Origin: Anabaenopsis elenkinii CCIBt3563
GTDB lineage: Bacteria; Cyanobacteriota; Cyanobacteriia; Cyanobacteriales; Nostocaceae
Reading direction: 5' to 3'
NCBI RefSeq assembly: GCF_015245355.1
Contig: NZ_CP063311.1
Coordinates: 4,258,209 to 4,304,138 of the forward strand
Length of the DNA: 45,930 nucleotides
Part shown: one piece after another, positions 9,701 to 18,502 of the stretch
Layout: every line of letters begins with the position of its first letter
Position numbering within the stretch: position 1 is the first letter of the stretch
Program-made: the position numbers and the translations under genes
The notes under the pieces: generated by a model
What the model was told of the DNA's origin: nothing
Databases searched by the model: none
The model's input: only the letters and a program-made list of their open reading frames with translations

Positions 9701-10585
9701 ACTTTTTACATCAATGTTAACAGTCTCGACTCTATCACCCTCAATCCTCAGAGTGTTCAATCGAGAATCCACAAGGGAAATATTCCCATCGCTACCGTTA
9801 CCAAAACGCGCCGTAATATCATTCCCATTGGTAACGTTATCAATACCAAGTCTAATGTCACGTAGTCCTGCAATAACAACATCACTTTGTTGTGGATTAA
9901 ATTTTAGGGTAACTTCCTTCAGCCCTGAAAGACTGGGAGTAGCACTGAAATCAATAAAATTGAAGGTATCAGCGTTAATTAATTCTACCCTTTCCACACC
10001 CTGGAGTCTAGGCAGCACATTACTGGCGTTATAGTATTGGAAGGTATCAGTACCAGAGCCGCCTATAATCTGGTCAGTAGCTTGAACGCTGTTGGCATCG
10101 CCGATGAAAACATCATTACCACTAGTACCTAAGAGGATATCATTGTCACGGGTGAAAACCAAGTTTGTGCCAACAGAATCAGTAACAACTTTGGCGACAG
10201 ATACCTTATTTCCCAGCACCCTTTGAAGTGTCGGGTTAGTATTAGCAGAACCTAATATCTGATTAACTACACTGGCCCGGTTCCCTGGTGTCGCCCATTC
10301 CCCAGCCCATCTAGTTAGGTCTGCTGCAAGTGGAGCGGTATCAAAAGCGTTTCTGTAAATTCTGGTAACAGCTTCTTGTCCGCTTAAATCACCATACTCA
10401 TCTTGTACATCTACTAAATTAACAATCTGTTGGGTGATGTTCTCAATAGATGTACCATTATTCAGTTGCCCAACATATCCATTTAAACTTGTGGGATCAG
10501 GGGCGCTACCCAGTAAGGCTACATAGCGCTCTTGAACTATTGACTTATTAGTTTCAGTTCTAGCACGCTCTGATCTGTTTACCAT
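6752..10585 (-). CDS. RTX-type Ca2+-binding protein with N-terminal DUF4214
   Basis: 1277 aa from the ATG at 10585, chosen because AGAGGAG lies about 13 nt upstream; the longer reading starts at a TTG (10624) without support. Residues about 15-90 match DUF4214 (YVALLGSAPDP, IYRNAFDTAP). The middle consists of long beta-rich blocks repeated about three times (TLTLVSDRN, NQDRDLIIAAPTLP, TGTALNDT) and a Pro-rich linker (FPPLPPLPPLPP). The C-terminal third has RTX nonapeptides (GGAGNDTLIGG, GGSGNN) followed by a serralysin-like ITDFKPGTGDRIDL segment. This suits type I secretion and Ca2+-induced folding outside the cell, for example as an S-layer or sheath component. No protease or lipase motif is visible. 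Confidence 0.85.
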   Translation of the reverse strand: MVNRSERARTETNKSIVQERYVALLGSAPDPTSLNGYVGQLNNGTSIENITQQIVNLVDVQDEYGDLSGQEAVTRIYRNAFDTAPLAADLTRWAGEWATPGNRASVVNQILGSANTNPTLQRVLGNKVSVAKVVTDSVGTNLVFTRDNDILLGTSGNDVFIGDANSVQATDQIIGGSGTDTFQYYNASNVLPRLQGVERVELINADTFNFIDFSATPSLSGLKEVTLKFNPQQSDVVIAGLRDIRLGIDNVTNGNDITARFGNGSDGNISLVDSRLNTLRIEGDRVETVNIDVKSEFNGGVNTISSLTNLANVRNINITGDAGLRVTDRITLNPTAQTTVNASANSGGVGLTFDNGRVNFTGSSGDDTIGFVLANFDTQDRVDGGSGTDKLVLLRDVFIPFPPLPPLPPLPPVVPPVVLDNTQLNAVNAAQNIEILRLQLNPVGNLQRRDLNALTVDAQTITAVNRYEFAVDTVNLSNAAANDRFTLDGTSRLNLQGAAQASVDLTLENVPLETVPTVGLTPTLNLTSDRNNNTTVAGRNVITRLVSDVDGLRINVNNVVTPVAQSRPLTIGGIQLPGDTATGVTINAETFTADFNATGTALNDTFIFDATRFFGRNATLQGGAGTDTLELRQGTAPNILADLTATGNAQLPTNVAVINNRAQGIEILRLNGTTLTADAGQITGINRFEFVNTSGLREVTLRGADQNDRITLNSTRTLTLDGAQQRVNLTLENIPTLTLVSDRNGNISPSTNANQIDTLQYDNQGLTINVVTAIDITTGIPRGADGLGNQDRDLIIAAPTLPPNAIQGIRINASVVGQPAFTGRLTVTGTALDDVLTGGSGNNTLTGGDGNDILRVITAGDHRLDGGAGDDTIILESAAFNDLNNNDSINGGTGRNTLVLRSNDLVLTTNDNDLTGIPAAAARTTAINAINAAQNIQVLRLEGTNGVNPANSVIADAGLINIREYEFDAGQVTLRNANQNDQITLESTNTLTLQGAQQRVNLTLDDNIQTLTLVSDRNNNTSVSTTPNRIDTLQYGDETLTINLIGSGRTADTVGDGNQDRNLIIAAPTLPENATRGIRINASGVGGVQPAFTGRLEVTGTALNDTLIGGSGNNILIGGAGNDTLIGGAVNDTLIGGLGGDRLTGGGGVNTFVYTSAADSNRSQLGGAVSYDTITDFKPGTGDRIDLVALGLTRPQFVGQVTPVGATLAAAVNNAATLIGVGNFGYFNVPNSVITGGALGTSTFILATNQTPQTTDDLLIQLNGNLALTTNDFTLAV

Positions 10586-11120
10586 AGTCCGATTTTCACT
10601 CCTCTGTAACTTGGAATACACCAAACAATCAACATTATGACACTTTCAGGTCTAAAGACACTGAGATTCTGCCGACAACGATCTGCTTATGAGAATGACT
10701 CCCATTCTATCAATGACGGGGACAAAACATTGAGAACATCTGCCTCTGAGTTCAAATTAACTCGGGATCACCCAATCTCAAACCGTCAAATCTATCCATA
10801 ATTACTAAGTTTTTGGTCAGTTTCAGTTTTAACTCACTCTAGCAGTGTCCTTCACCCCTTTGAGGCACTCCCGCCCTATTTTTCATGGAATCTTTACGGA
10901 ATGTTTACACCCACCAGGAAAATCCAGGGAACTGGGAAAACCACTCACCAGGGGTAACTCCTGGGTGCCTTCTCCCTTGGTAGTTGAAATGTCTTTATAG
11001 CTTCACTATGGGACATTATGCCAAGCTTTACGGGTTAAGTTGTAAAGCCTATGTAGATAAGATAACTCAGATACAAGTTTTTTGCAACGTGTTGATAATG
11101 TCACATTGGGTTTATTTTTT
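10586..11120. other. Intergenic region upstream of the RTX gene
   Basis: 535 bp with no convincing ORF. It should hold the promoter of the minus-strand RTX gene and the 3' end signals of the gene ending at 11121. An imperfect stem (CACCAGG/CCTGGGTG) lies near 10946-10968. No defined promoter boxes can be fixed by eye. Confidence 0.5.
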
Positions 11121-12077
11121 TTATCTCTGCAAGAAATTAAAACTGTAACCAATCCCGACAGCCAGAACTGAGCCAGATTCAGTATTACTTAGAGCATCCC
11201 CATAGATCACAGCTACACTCAATGGTATGGTCTGGACAGGAACAAAGGAAGCCCCCAAATTCAGCCCGCGACCGCTCCAGGCGGAACTTACAGCTACTTG
11301 GGGATGTATTTGGATACCCGCCCCCGCAATTACGCCCACCCCGGAATTAGAGTTAGAAAAGAAGGGAGCGCCGCCTAATCCTAAAGACAGGGTGACGGGG
11401 AAAGAATTATTAGGGTTTTGGGGTCTTAAGAGGTGATATGCACTAACTACACCATAAACACTAGAGGGGAATGTTCCCCCCGCGTCGTTACCATAGTTAG
11501 TAAAGTTATTCCACCCCACAGCTGCTGCTACTTGGGTGGTACTGTTAGAAACTAAGGAGCGATGTACTTTGGCATCAACTGAACCATTTTGGGCGAATCT
11601 TCTAATACTCAGGTTATTGTAAATCACCTCCAAGCCTAGGGACTCTCTGGAGTTACCCAAGCCAAACCCAAGGGATGTACCCCCGTCAACCTCTGGTCTG
11701 ACGTTATCAGAGGTTGACCCAGCAAGACTGATAAACATATCTCCCCAATTAGCGCCAAAAGCGGTGGGGATTCCAGCTGAGGCGGAAGGGGAATAAACCC
11801 GGCGCTGAATCACATCAAAAATAGGGGTAACTCTCAACTCCTGGCGCAGTTGGTCAGCAGACCTTTCGGGAGTTAGCTGCTTGGGCGCTACACTTTCTCC
11901 TAACAGCATCTGTGCAGACTCCTGTGTTACCACCGAAGAAATCACCCCAGACTCAGAGGTTGCTGTGACTGTGGGTGGGACATCGGGTATCTGACCATGA
12001 CTAGCAGTAGCTAAAAATGCCAAACTTCCTATACTCAGACCCAGGGATCTGAAAAACCATAACTGCTCACCTACCAT
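11121..12077 (-). CDS. Predicted outer-membrane beta-barrel-like protein
   Basis: 318 aa from the ATG at 12077, preceded by GAGGAG at 4-5 nt; an in-frame GTG at 12089 overlaps that ribosome site and is less likely. The N-terminus is a typical signal peptide (FFRSLGLSIGSLAFLATASHG). The mature part has alternating polar and aromatic strands (SLGFGLGN, AAAVGWNNF, VTLSLGLGGAPFF) and ends in GYSFNF plus three residues, close to the aromatic end of outer-membrane barrels. It is probably an outer-membrane or periplasmic beta protein of a cyanobacterium-specific family. The substrate is unknown. It is monocistronic, with purE next upstream on the same strand. Confidence 0.6.
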   Translation of the reverse strand: MVGEQLWFFRSLGLSIGSLAFLATASHGQIPDVPPTVTATSESGVISSVVTQESAQMLLGESVAPKQLTPERSADQLRQELRVTPIFDVIQRRVYSPSASAGIPTAFGANWGDMFISLAGSTSDNVRPEVDGGTSLGFGLGNSRESLGLEVIYNNLSIRRFAQNGSVDAKVHRSLVSNSTTQVAAAVGWNNFTNYGNDAGGTFPSSVYGVVSAYHLLRPQNPNNSFPVTLSLGLGGAPFFSNSNSGVGVIAGAGIQIHPQVAVSSAWSGRGLNLGASFVPVQTIPLSVAVIYGDALSNTESGSVLAVGIGYSFNFLQR

Positions 12078-12155
12078 GTAACTCCTCACTTTGGGGGTTT
12101 GAGTTGTTGTACTAAATGCTTCACCCCATCAGTTTATACTGTGGCGGGGGTTTTA

Positions 12156-12196
12156 GGGAACACCGGAACAGGGAACAGGGAACACCGGAGCAGGGG
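12156..12196. repeat. GGGAACA/CCGGAACA simple repeat, left of purE
   Basis: About 40 bp of degenerate GGGAACA-type units with interspersed CCGGA. The complementary sequence occurs at 12811-12843, so purE is bracketed by inverted copies. Confidence 0.75.
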
Positions 12197-12221
12197 AGCT
12201 TGGTGTGTACTTGATTAAAGA

Positions 12222-12740
12222 TTAAGTTGACTGTTCTAAATATTGCTGATAACCCAACTGTTCTAGTTTGGCTTGCTTGTCCATGACTGATGCAGCTAGA
12301 CTTTGGCGATACTCTTGAACCTGAACAAGTAATTCTGGTTGGTGGGTAGCGAGAATTTGCACCGCTAAGAGTCCGGCGTTTTTAGCGTTCCCTATGGCTA
12401 CTGTAGCCACTGGAATACCCCCAGGCATTTGTACGATAGAATATAAGGAATCAACCCCTTGTAAATTCCGGGTAGCTACGGGAACCCCAATTACAGGCAA
12501 TGGTGTTAAAGATGCTACCATGCCGGGAAGATGAGCCGCACCCCCAGCACCAGCAATAATTACTTTAATACCTCTATGGTGAGCGGTTTGGGCATATTCA
12601 ACCATCCGTTCTGGGGTACGATGGGCAGAAACGATCGCCACTTCAGTTTCTATACCAAATTCGGCACAAACTGCGATCGCATCTTTCATTGTGGGTAAGT
12701 CGGAATCGCTACCCATGATAATACCAATAAGAGGAGCCAT
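12222..12740 (-). CDS. purE: N5-carboxyaminoimidazole ribonucleotide mutase
   Basis: 172 aa, the usual length for class I PurE. It converts N5-CAIR to 4-carboxy-AIR in purine synthesis in the cytoplasm. The signature is clear: [13 protein letters not shown] (residues 5-17), the catalytic-loop SAHRTPERM (39-47) and the [11 protein letters not shown] substrate loop (63-73). The ATG at 12740 overlaps a GAGGAG just upstream. No purK is adjacent, so it is transcribed alone here. Confidence 0.95.
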   Translation of the reverse strand: MAPLIGIIMGSDSDLPTMKDAIAVCAEFGIETEVAIVSAHRTPERMVEYAQTAHHRGIKVIIAGAGGAAHLPGMVASLTPLPVIGVPVATRNLQGVDSLYSIVQMPGGIPVATVAIGNAKNAGLLAVQILATHQPELLVQVQEYRQSLAASVMDKQAKLEQLGYQQYLEQST

Positions 12741-12810
12741 ATATTAATTGCTATCAGAGGATGTTTTAAAAGTTATCATTACTGTATCAAATATTGTTTT
12801 ACCCCACCTT

Positions 12811-12843
12811 CCCTGCTCCCTGCTCCGGTGTTCCGGTGTTCCC
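12811..12843. repeat. Inverted partner of the GGGAACA-type repeat, right of purE
   Basis: CCCTGCTCCCTGCTCCGGTG followed by TTCCGGTGTTCCC, complementary to 12156-12196. It lies in the divergent purE/nagA gap and overlaps the false upstream GTG start of nagA. Confidence 0.7.
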
Positions 12844-12860
12844 TCTTCCCCCTCTTACTT

Positions 12861-14096
12861 ATGATGAACACAGATAAATTTTTAGATAAATTTTTAGATA
12901 AATTTTTACCACCAGAGGTAGAGAATATAATTAATGCGCGAGTCCCTGGTTATGAAGGTTTACAGCGCATCTGTGTTAACCATCAAGGGGTAGTTGAGGA
13001 AATTACCCCTATGAGTCCAGGATTTTCTAGTTGTGGGTCTTCACTAGATGTCGCTGGTGATTGGATTTCTTTAGGTGGTGTTGATTTACAGATTAATGGT
13101 GCTTTAGGTTTAGCATTTCCGGAGTTAACCGGGGATAATTCCCATATATTGCCGAAAGTATCCCTTTTTTTACAGGATATGGGCATAGATGCCTATTTAC
13201 CAACCTTAGTGACTACCTCAATAGATAATATACAGCGATCGCTGGGGATAATTGCCGATTTGATCACCAATCCCCGGGGAGGTGCGAAGATCCTAGGAGT
13301 ACATTTAGAAGGTCCATTTTTAAACTACCACAAGCGCGGCGCACACCCACAAGAATATTTACTACCTCTGACAATTGAGCAAGTCAACAGAGTTTTAGGG
13401 GATTATCCCCAGATTGTCAAAGTCATCACCCTAGCCCCAGAATTAGACAGTACAGGGGAAGTAATACCCTATTTGCGTTCTTTGGGGATAATTGTCAGTT
13501 TAGGGCATTCCCTGGCGACAGCAGCCCAAACAGAGGCGGCGTTTAACCAAGGGGCGACCATGGTAACCCATGCTTTTAACGCTATGCCCCCATTACACCA
13601 CCGGGAACCGGGGTTACTAGGTGCGGCGATTACCCATCCTGATGTCATGTGTGGTTTCATTGCTGACGGTGAACACATTACACCCATGATGTTAGATATT
13701 CTCCTGCGCGCCAACTCCCAAAAACTATTTTTAGTCAGTGATGCTCTCTCACCCCTAGGGTTACCCGATGGGGCGTATCCTTGGGACAGTAGGGAAATAG
13801 AAGTGAAGAACGGTACAGCAAGGTTAGCAGATGGGACCTTATCCGGGACAACTTTACCCTTGTTGGTGGGAGTGCAAAACTTGGTCAAGTGGGGAATTTG
13901 TGATGTGGGAGGTGCGATCGCCCTAGCTACTAATGCACCCAGACGAGCTCTAAATTTACCGGGAATAATTTCCCACCCCAAAACTGGTTTGTTACGCTGG
14001 CGTTGGGATGAAATTACCAAAGAACTAACTTGGGAAAGATTATCAATTGTTGACAGAGCCAAAATCAAAGATGCGCCTCACCCAATAACACAATAG
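12861..14096 (+). CDS. nagA: N-acetylglucosamine-6-phosphate deacetylase
   Basis: 411 aa from the ATG at 12861 (a second ATG follows directly). The upstream in-frame GTG at 12828 lies inside a simple repeat and was rejected. The enzyme removes acetate from GlcNAc-6-P in amino-sugar recycling. Metal and active-site motifs are present: VDLQINGALG near residue 77, HLEGPF (metal Glu), GHSLATAAQ (His), THAFNAMPPLHHREPG (His) and the catalytic Asp in LVSDALSPLG. The N-terminus carries a tandem FLDK repeat encoded by about three 12-bp units (TTAGATAAATTT), unusual for the family. The 3' end overlaps the convergent antiporter gene by 32 bp. Confidence 0.93.
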   Translation: MMNTDKFLDKFLDKFLPPEVENIINARVPGYEGLQRICVNHQGVVEEITPMSPGFSSCGSSLDVAGDWISLGGVDLQINGALGLAFPELTGDNSHILPKVSLFLQDMGIDAYLPTLVTTSIDNIQRSLGIIADLITNPRGGAKILGVHLEGPFLNYHKRGAHPQEYLLPLTIEQVNRVLGDYPQIVKVITLAPELDSTGEVIPYLRSLGIIVSLGHSLATAAQTEAAFNQGATMVTHAFNAMPPLHHREPGLLGAAITHPDVMCGFIADGEHITPMMLDILLRANSQKLFLVSDALSPLGLPDGAYPWDSREIEVKNGTARLADGTLSGTTLPLLVGVQNLVKWGICDVGGAIALATNAPRRALNLPGIISHPKTGLLRWRWDEITKELTWERLSIVDRAKIKDAPHPITQ

Positions 14097-16146
14097 AACC
14101 AGTTAACTCTTCAATTACCTCAGTTGTGACTTGACTAACAGCCAATCCTCCTGTGGTACGATAACGTACCGAACGTAACACAGCTAAATCAAATCCCTGG
14201 GCTTCCCTAACTATAGTTTGAGCAACATCATCATCTACAATAGTTCGGATATGTGTATTTACCTTTAAGTGACTTTTAGAGACAATTTCAGTTAATTGAG
14301 TTGTAAATTCTTCTACTAAATTAGTAGGGGTTTTGCTGTTAGAAACGTGTAAAAGTACAACCTCCGACTGATTCACATCAGCCAACATTTCTGCAAACTT
14401 CCAAGCGCTGATAGTTTGAGGTCTTAAATCTCCAATGGGGACAATAATTCTCCCAATTGTTTTCGGACTTTTTACCAGACGAGCTACCGCGACTGGACAG
14501 TGAGAAGACCAGAAAACACTATCAATAACATTACCAAACAATCTCGCACGTAAACCTGTGGTGCGAGACCAACCCATGATGACTAAATTAGCATTTTGTT
14601 CTCGACTGGTGCGACTAATGGCTAAAGCTATGTCATCATCAATGCGAACTGCTGTAGAAACCTGGACATCAAACTCGGCGCTAATTTCCTCAGCTAGTTT
14701 CAACCTTTGCTGACTTTGCTCTAGTGATATTCCTAATTGTGGGTCATCCATGTGAACATGGGCTTTACTAATCGCTAATGGTAAAATTCTTCCAGACTGA
14801 TGTTGAGCTATTAAAGCCGCCATTTCAATTAAGTACCGTTGGTTGCTGGAGTTATGTATTGGTACTACTACGGTGAATGGATACTGAGTTTGTTCTAAGG
14901 GTTGTCCCTCATGATGTTCCCACCAAGTTGCTAAACTTTCTGTTTCAAAGTCGGTTTGGGGTACTTGTAACAAAGCTGCAAATCTAGCGGTAATCAATGG
15001 TGCCACAATTGAAGTCACCAGCATCAGGACAATTACACTATTTAAGACCCCCTCACTAATAAGCCTTTCACCAGCAGGATTTAAGGTCTGATAAGCAACC
15101 AAGGATGCTGCTAAGGTGGCGGCTACTTGTGGTAAAGATAAAGACCACATTGTCAGCATTTGTACATTACTGTAGCGGTAAATTAATTTGGTCAAAAATG
15201 CCGCTATAAATTTGCTGCCAATCAAAGCTGATACAATTACTAATGCTAACCAAATAGAACTGAGAGTTTTAATAAATGCGGGAATATTAATCAACAGTCC
15301 CATGTCTACAAAAAAACAAGGGATAAATAGGACGCTACCAATAAACTCAATTTTTTCTTTAACGGGACTACGTCCCACAACATCATTAACTGCTAACCCT
15401 GCTAAAAATGCACCCACAATTTTTTCCACTCCCACTATCTGCGCTCCTACAGATGCGAGAAATAAAGCCAATAATATGAACAGAAATTGATTACTTTGTT
15501 CATCTCCAGAACGGCGAAAAAATTCTTTCCCAGCCCAGTCAAAACCAAACAGGACAATCACAGAGTAAATTGCTAGTCCACCTAATAGGGTGATTAAACT
15601 CAGAGTAGAAAATTCTCCCCCATGAATTCCCACACAAATTGCTAATACTAACAACGCACCTGTATCAGTGAAAATTGTCGCCCCTACTGTGACTGTCACT
15701 GCTTCATTCATCACCACTCCCAGACGGCTGACAATGGGATAAGCTAAGAGAGTATGGGAGGCCAGTAAAGAACCAATTAGTACAGAAGCATTCCAACCAA
15801 AGTTAAAAAATCTCCCGACTAAGATCCCACAAATTAAGGGTACTAAAAATGTTAATATTCCAAAGACAATTGAGCGATTCTTAGTTTTGCGAAATTGTTC
15901 TAAATCAATCTCCAAACCTGCGACAAACATTAAATAAACTTTGCCGATATCCGAGAGCAACTTAACGGTTTCTGAATCAGAATCTAAGAATTTTAGCCCA
16001 TTTTGCCCTAACAATACACCTGCTACTAGCAAACCTACTAGTCCAGGTATTCGCAGTCGCTCAAATATAGGTGGAACAGTAAAAATTACTGTTAGAAGAA
16101 TTGTAAATTGAATAATAGGACTGTCAGTTAAGAAGTTGGATGTCAT
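14065..16146 (-). CDS. CPA2/Kef-type cation:proton antiporter with C-terminal Usp domains
   Basis: 693 aa from an ATG. Residues 1-390 are about 12 hydrophobic helices of the Na+/H+ exchanger fold (VGLLVAGVLLGQNG, FLAGLAVNDVV, FFVDMGLLINI). Residues about 425-690 form two universal-stress-protein-like domains, with NLVIMGWSR and IIVPIGDL strands and a C-terminal SIVLLGEA. It is expected in the plasma or thylakoid membrane, exchanging Na+ or K+ for H+; the cation cannot be told from sequence. Usp domains on such antiporters are thought to bind nucleotides and regulate activity. It is convergent with nagA, overlapping by 32 bp, so the two 3' ends are mutually antisense. Confidence 0.88.
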   Translation of the reverse strand: MTSNFLTDSPIIQFTILLTVIFTVPPIFERLRIPGLVGLLVAGVLLGQNGLKFLDSDSETVKLLSDIGKVYLMFVAGLEIDLEQFRKTKNRSIVFGILTFLVPLICGILVGRFFNFGWNASVLIGSLLASHTLLAYPIVSRLGVVMNEAVTVTVGATIFTDTGALLVLAICVGIHGGEFSTLSLITLLGGLAIYSVIVLFGFDWAGKEFFRRSGDEQSNQFLFILLALFLASVGAQIVGVEKIVGAFLAGLAVNDVVGRSPVKEKIEFIGSVLFIPCFFVDMGLLINIPAFIKTLSSIWLALVIVSALIGSKFIAAFLTKLIYRYSNVQMLTMWSLSLPQVAATLAASLVAYQTLNPAGERLISEGVLNSVIVLMLVTSIVAPLITARFAALLQVPQTDFETESLATWWEHHEGQPLEQTQYPFTVVVPIHNSSNQRYLIEMAALIAQHQSGRILPLAISKAHVHMDDPQLGISLEQSQQRLKLAEEISAEFDVQVSTAVRIDDDIALAISRTSREQNANLVIMGWSRTTGLRARLFGNVIDSVFWSSHCPVAVARLVKSPKTIGRIIVPIGDLRPQTISAWKFAEMLADVNQSEVVLLHVSNSKTPTNLVEEFTTQLTEIVSKSHLKVNTHIRTIVDDDVAQTIVREAQGFDLAVLRSVRYRTTGGLAVSQVTTEVIEELTGSIVLLGEAHL

Positions 16147-16569
16147 TGGTAATCAATAAAGCTAAATTAGTCAATCAATTATCTATACTGTATGGACATA
16201 TTTTAAAATATGACAAAAAATATATTCTTTAAATTTAAAAAAAACTGTAGTTATATTGTATAGTTATATCTTAATCTAAAAATCACCAAAAAACAAGGCA
16301 TTATTCCTGTGGGCAGATGATTAATCAATACACACGTGTCACAGCAAAAACATATAAATTGTTACTGGCGGTAATCTTCAGGGTGTTTGTGGCGAGTAGG
16401 AAAAAATTCTTATATCCTGAATTTCTCCACCACCAGCCAAATCAGCTATTATCTCTAGTTACTTTGTCTGACAGAACACAAAGAACTTCTATAAAAATAT
16501 TGTAGAGTATTCTAGAAGTTGCCATTAATGATAATTTTAAAGATTGGGAACACTTGAAGATTTAACTTT
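16147..16569. other. AT-rich divergent intergenic region (antiporter / chlM)
   Basis: 423 bp, very AT-rich near 16190-16280. It must hold the divergent promoters of the antiporter gene and chlM. A weak inverted repeat (AACTTCTA 16484-16491 / TAGAAGTT 16513-16520) is visible. A 62-codon ORF at 16317-16505 has no ribosome site or recognisable content and was not called. Confidence 0.5.
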
Positions 16570-17256
16570 ATGAACGTAGCTGACGATAAAACCATTGTTC
16601 GCGAATATTTTAATTCTACAGGCTTTGACCGGTGGCGACGCATTTACGGGGATGGGGAAGTTAATAAAGTCCAGTTAGATATCCGCAATGGACACCAGCA
16701 AACCGTAGATACAGTTATTGGGTGGCTCAAAGATGATGGGAATTTATCAGAATTATCAATCTGCGATGCTGGTTGTGGGGTAGGTAGTCTCAGCATCCCC
16801 TTGGCAGTAGATGGTGCTAAGATATACGCCAGCGATATCTCTGAGAAAATGGTCACGGAAGCTAAGGATAGAGCTTTAGCCACTTTGGAAAATGCCGAAA
16901 ATACTACTTTCGCTGTTCAGGATTTAGAATCATTGACTGGTAGTTACCACACTGTGATTTGCTTGGATGTTCTCATTCACTACCCCCAAGAGAAAGCAGA
17001 CCTGATGATTTCCCATCTTTGCTCTTTAGCACAGTCCAGAATAATTATCAGTTTTGCACCGAAAACCTGTGCTTTAAGTATACTCAAGAAAATTGGTAGT
17101 TTCTTCCCTGGACCGAGTAAAGCAACTCGCGCTTATCTCCACCGTGAGACTGATGTGGTGAAAATCCTGGAAAATAACGGCTTTGCAATCAAACGCCAAG
17201 CTATGACTAAAACTCGTTTTTATTACTCCCGTCTGCTAGAAGCAACCCGCAAATAA
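16570..17256 (+). CDS. chlM: Mg-protoporphyrin IX O-methyltransferase
   Basis: 228 aa, the normal ChlM length. It methylates the ring-C propionate of Mg-protoporphyrin IX using SAM, a committed step of chlorophyll synthesis at the membrane. SAM motif I is ICDAGCGVGSLS (residues 64-75), the acidic residue after strand 2 lies in IYASDISEKM, and VICLDVLIHYP is motif IV. The N-terminus (REYFNSTGFDRWRRIYG) and C-terminus (TKTRFYYSRLLEA) are characteristic of cyanobacterial ChlM. The ribosome site before the ATG is weak. No neighbouring chl genes are seen. Confidence 0.93.
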   Translation: MNVADDKTIVREYFNSTGFDRWRRIYGDGEVNKVQLDIRNGHQQTVDTVIGWLKDDGNLSELSICDAGCGVGSLSIPLAVDGAKIYASDISEKMVTEAKDRALATLENAENTTFAVQDLESLTGSYHTVICLDVLIHYPQEKADLMISHLCSLAQSRIIISFAPKTCALSILKKIGSFFPGPSKATRAYLHRETDVVKILENNGFAIKRQAMTKTRFYYSRLLEATRK

Positions 17257-17396
17257 ATTGACAGATTTTACCTAAACTGCTGTTTTCAGGATGATGGTGG
17301 GTGATGCTGGTCTCACCCACCCTATTTGAACACCCTGGAAGCTTTTCACAACTCAAGCTAGAATCGCAAGCAAAGTTTAAAATCTGATGTGACACT

Positions 17397-17885
17397 ATGA
17401 AGACTGCTGAAAAACTGGCTGCGGGTTGGCTATTGACACTGGGATTCATGTTTTTGACACTATCAGTTTCAGCAACACTTGAGAAAAAATCTGTCGTTAA
17501 GCCGATTTCCAAAGCATATAATCAGGCTTTAGTCAAGGAGTTTATTAATCAACCTGCTGTTTATTACCTGGATAATACCGCCAGAAATGGTATCATCTTT
17601 GGTATCCCCACAATGGTGTTAGGTGGTTGGTTAAGCTTGGGGTTATATCGTCAGGACAAAAATGAGCAAAAAGCACTACAAAAACAACTAAGCGATCGCC
17701 TACAATCTACTTTTTATCAAATGCTACAAGAAAATAACGGGCGCATCACGGTCTTAGGATTAGCGATGAATTGTCAACTACCAGCAGCTGAAGCTAAAGC
17801 ATATTTAGATATGAAAGCTAAAGAGTTTAATGGGGATTTTCAGGTGAGTGAAACAGGGGGGCTATCATATCATTTTGAGATTTAG
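17397..17885 (+). CDS. Conserved membrane-anchored hypothetical protein
   Basis: 162 aa. One hydrophobic segment at residues 8-27 (AGWLLTLGFMFLTLSVSATL) and a second at about 62-80 (GIIFGIPTMVLGGWLSLGLY) suggest two membrane helices. A soluble C-terminal region of about 80 residues (RLQSTFYQMLQENNGRITVL, then CQLPAAEAKAYL) resembles a small winged-helix fold. No enzyme motif is recognised. It is followed 18 nt later by the DUF423 gene, so the two are probably co-transcribed. Confidence 0.7.
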   Translation: MKTAEKLAAGWLLTLGFMFLTLSVSATLEKKSVVKPISKAYNQALVKEFINQPAVYYLDNTARNGIIFGIPTMVLGGWLSLGLYRQDKNEQKALQKQLSDRLQSTFYQMLQENNGRITVLGLAMNCQLPAAEAKAYLDMKAKEFNGDFQVSETGGLSYHFEI

Positions 17886-17903
17886 AATCAATCATCATTA
17901 GCA

Positions 17904-18284
17904 ATGGCACAAGTTTTTGTCAGCCTAGCTGCTGTTTTAGGTGGTTTATCTGTAGCCGCAGGGGCTTTTGCAGCCCATGGTTTGCGAGGTCAAATCAGTG
18001 AGCGATCGCTGGAAATTTTCGATACAGCCGCTCGTTATCAAATGTACCACGCTTTAGCACTTTTGTTAATAGCCTTACTAATTAGTCGCACAACTTCACC
18101 TCAACCCATGTTAGTAGCTAGTGGGTGGTTATTTATCATTGGTGTTGGCATTTTTTCTGGGAGCTTGTACGCCCTCAGTGTAACTGGTTTGAACAAGCTC
18201 GGCGCAATCACCCCCCTGGGTGGTGTGGCTTTGATTATTGGTTGGGGTATTTTGGCTGTTGCGGGTTGGGGTTTGAAGTTTTAG
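17904..18284 (+). CDS. DUF423 family small membrane protein
   Basis: 126 aa, the standard size of DUF423 (YwdK-type) proteins. The family hallmarks are GAFAAHGLRG near the N-terminus and the helix TAARYQMYHALALL. Four hydrophobic helices are visible (residues about 3-22, 45-62, 70-90, 97-120). The function of the family is unknown. It lies directly downstream of the two-helix protein gene. Confidence 0.88.
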   Translation: MAQVFVSLAAVLGGLSVAAGAFAAHGLRGQISERSLEIFDTAARYQMYHALALLLIALLISRTTSPQPMLVASGWLFIIGVGIFSGSLYALSVTGLNKLGAITPLGGVALIIGWGILAVAGWGLKF

Positions 18285-18311
18285 GAAGGTTTTTTGATCT
18301 GAAATCGCTGT

Positions 18312-18341
18312 CATACCCCATTCCTGTATAGGGTGGGGATG
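18312..18341 (+). terminator. Possible terminator between convergent genes
   Basis: CATACCCCA...TGGGGATG can form a short stem with one bulge, 28 nt past the DUF423 stop. There is no clear U-run, so the call is weak. Confidence 0.3.
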
Positions 18342-18502
18342 TTAAGCCAATATCAGAGGGTATTTGAAAAGTTTAGTAAAGTCAAAAAATTATACCAATT
18401 ATTTGTCCATGATACAGATCATTGTTAAGTAGATAAAAGTCTCAGATATTTCATGTAATAACTCGTAGTCTCTGACCAAACACGGACAACCTATCAACCA
18501 AC

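Noticed and set aside
10586..10624. Longer N-terminus of the RTX protein starting at TTG
   Set aside because: The downstream ATG at 10585 has a good AGAGGAG and begins the conserved part; the extension contains that ribosome site.
12828..12860. Upstream GTG start for nagA
   Set aside because: It lies in a simple repeat and adds residues not expected in the family.
16317..16505. 62-codon ORF in the antiporter/chlM gap
   Set aside because: It has no ribosome site, no recognisable content and AT-rich random-like composition.
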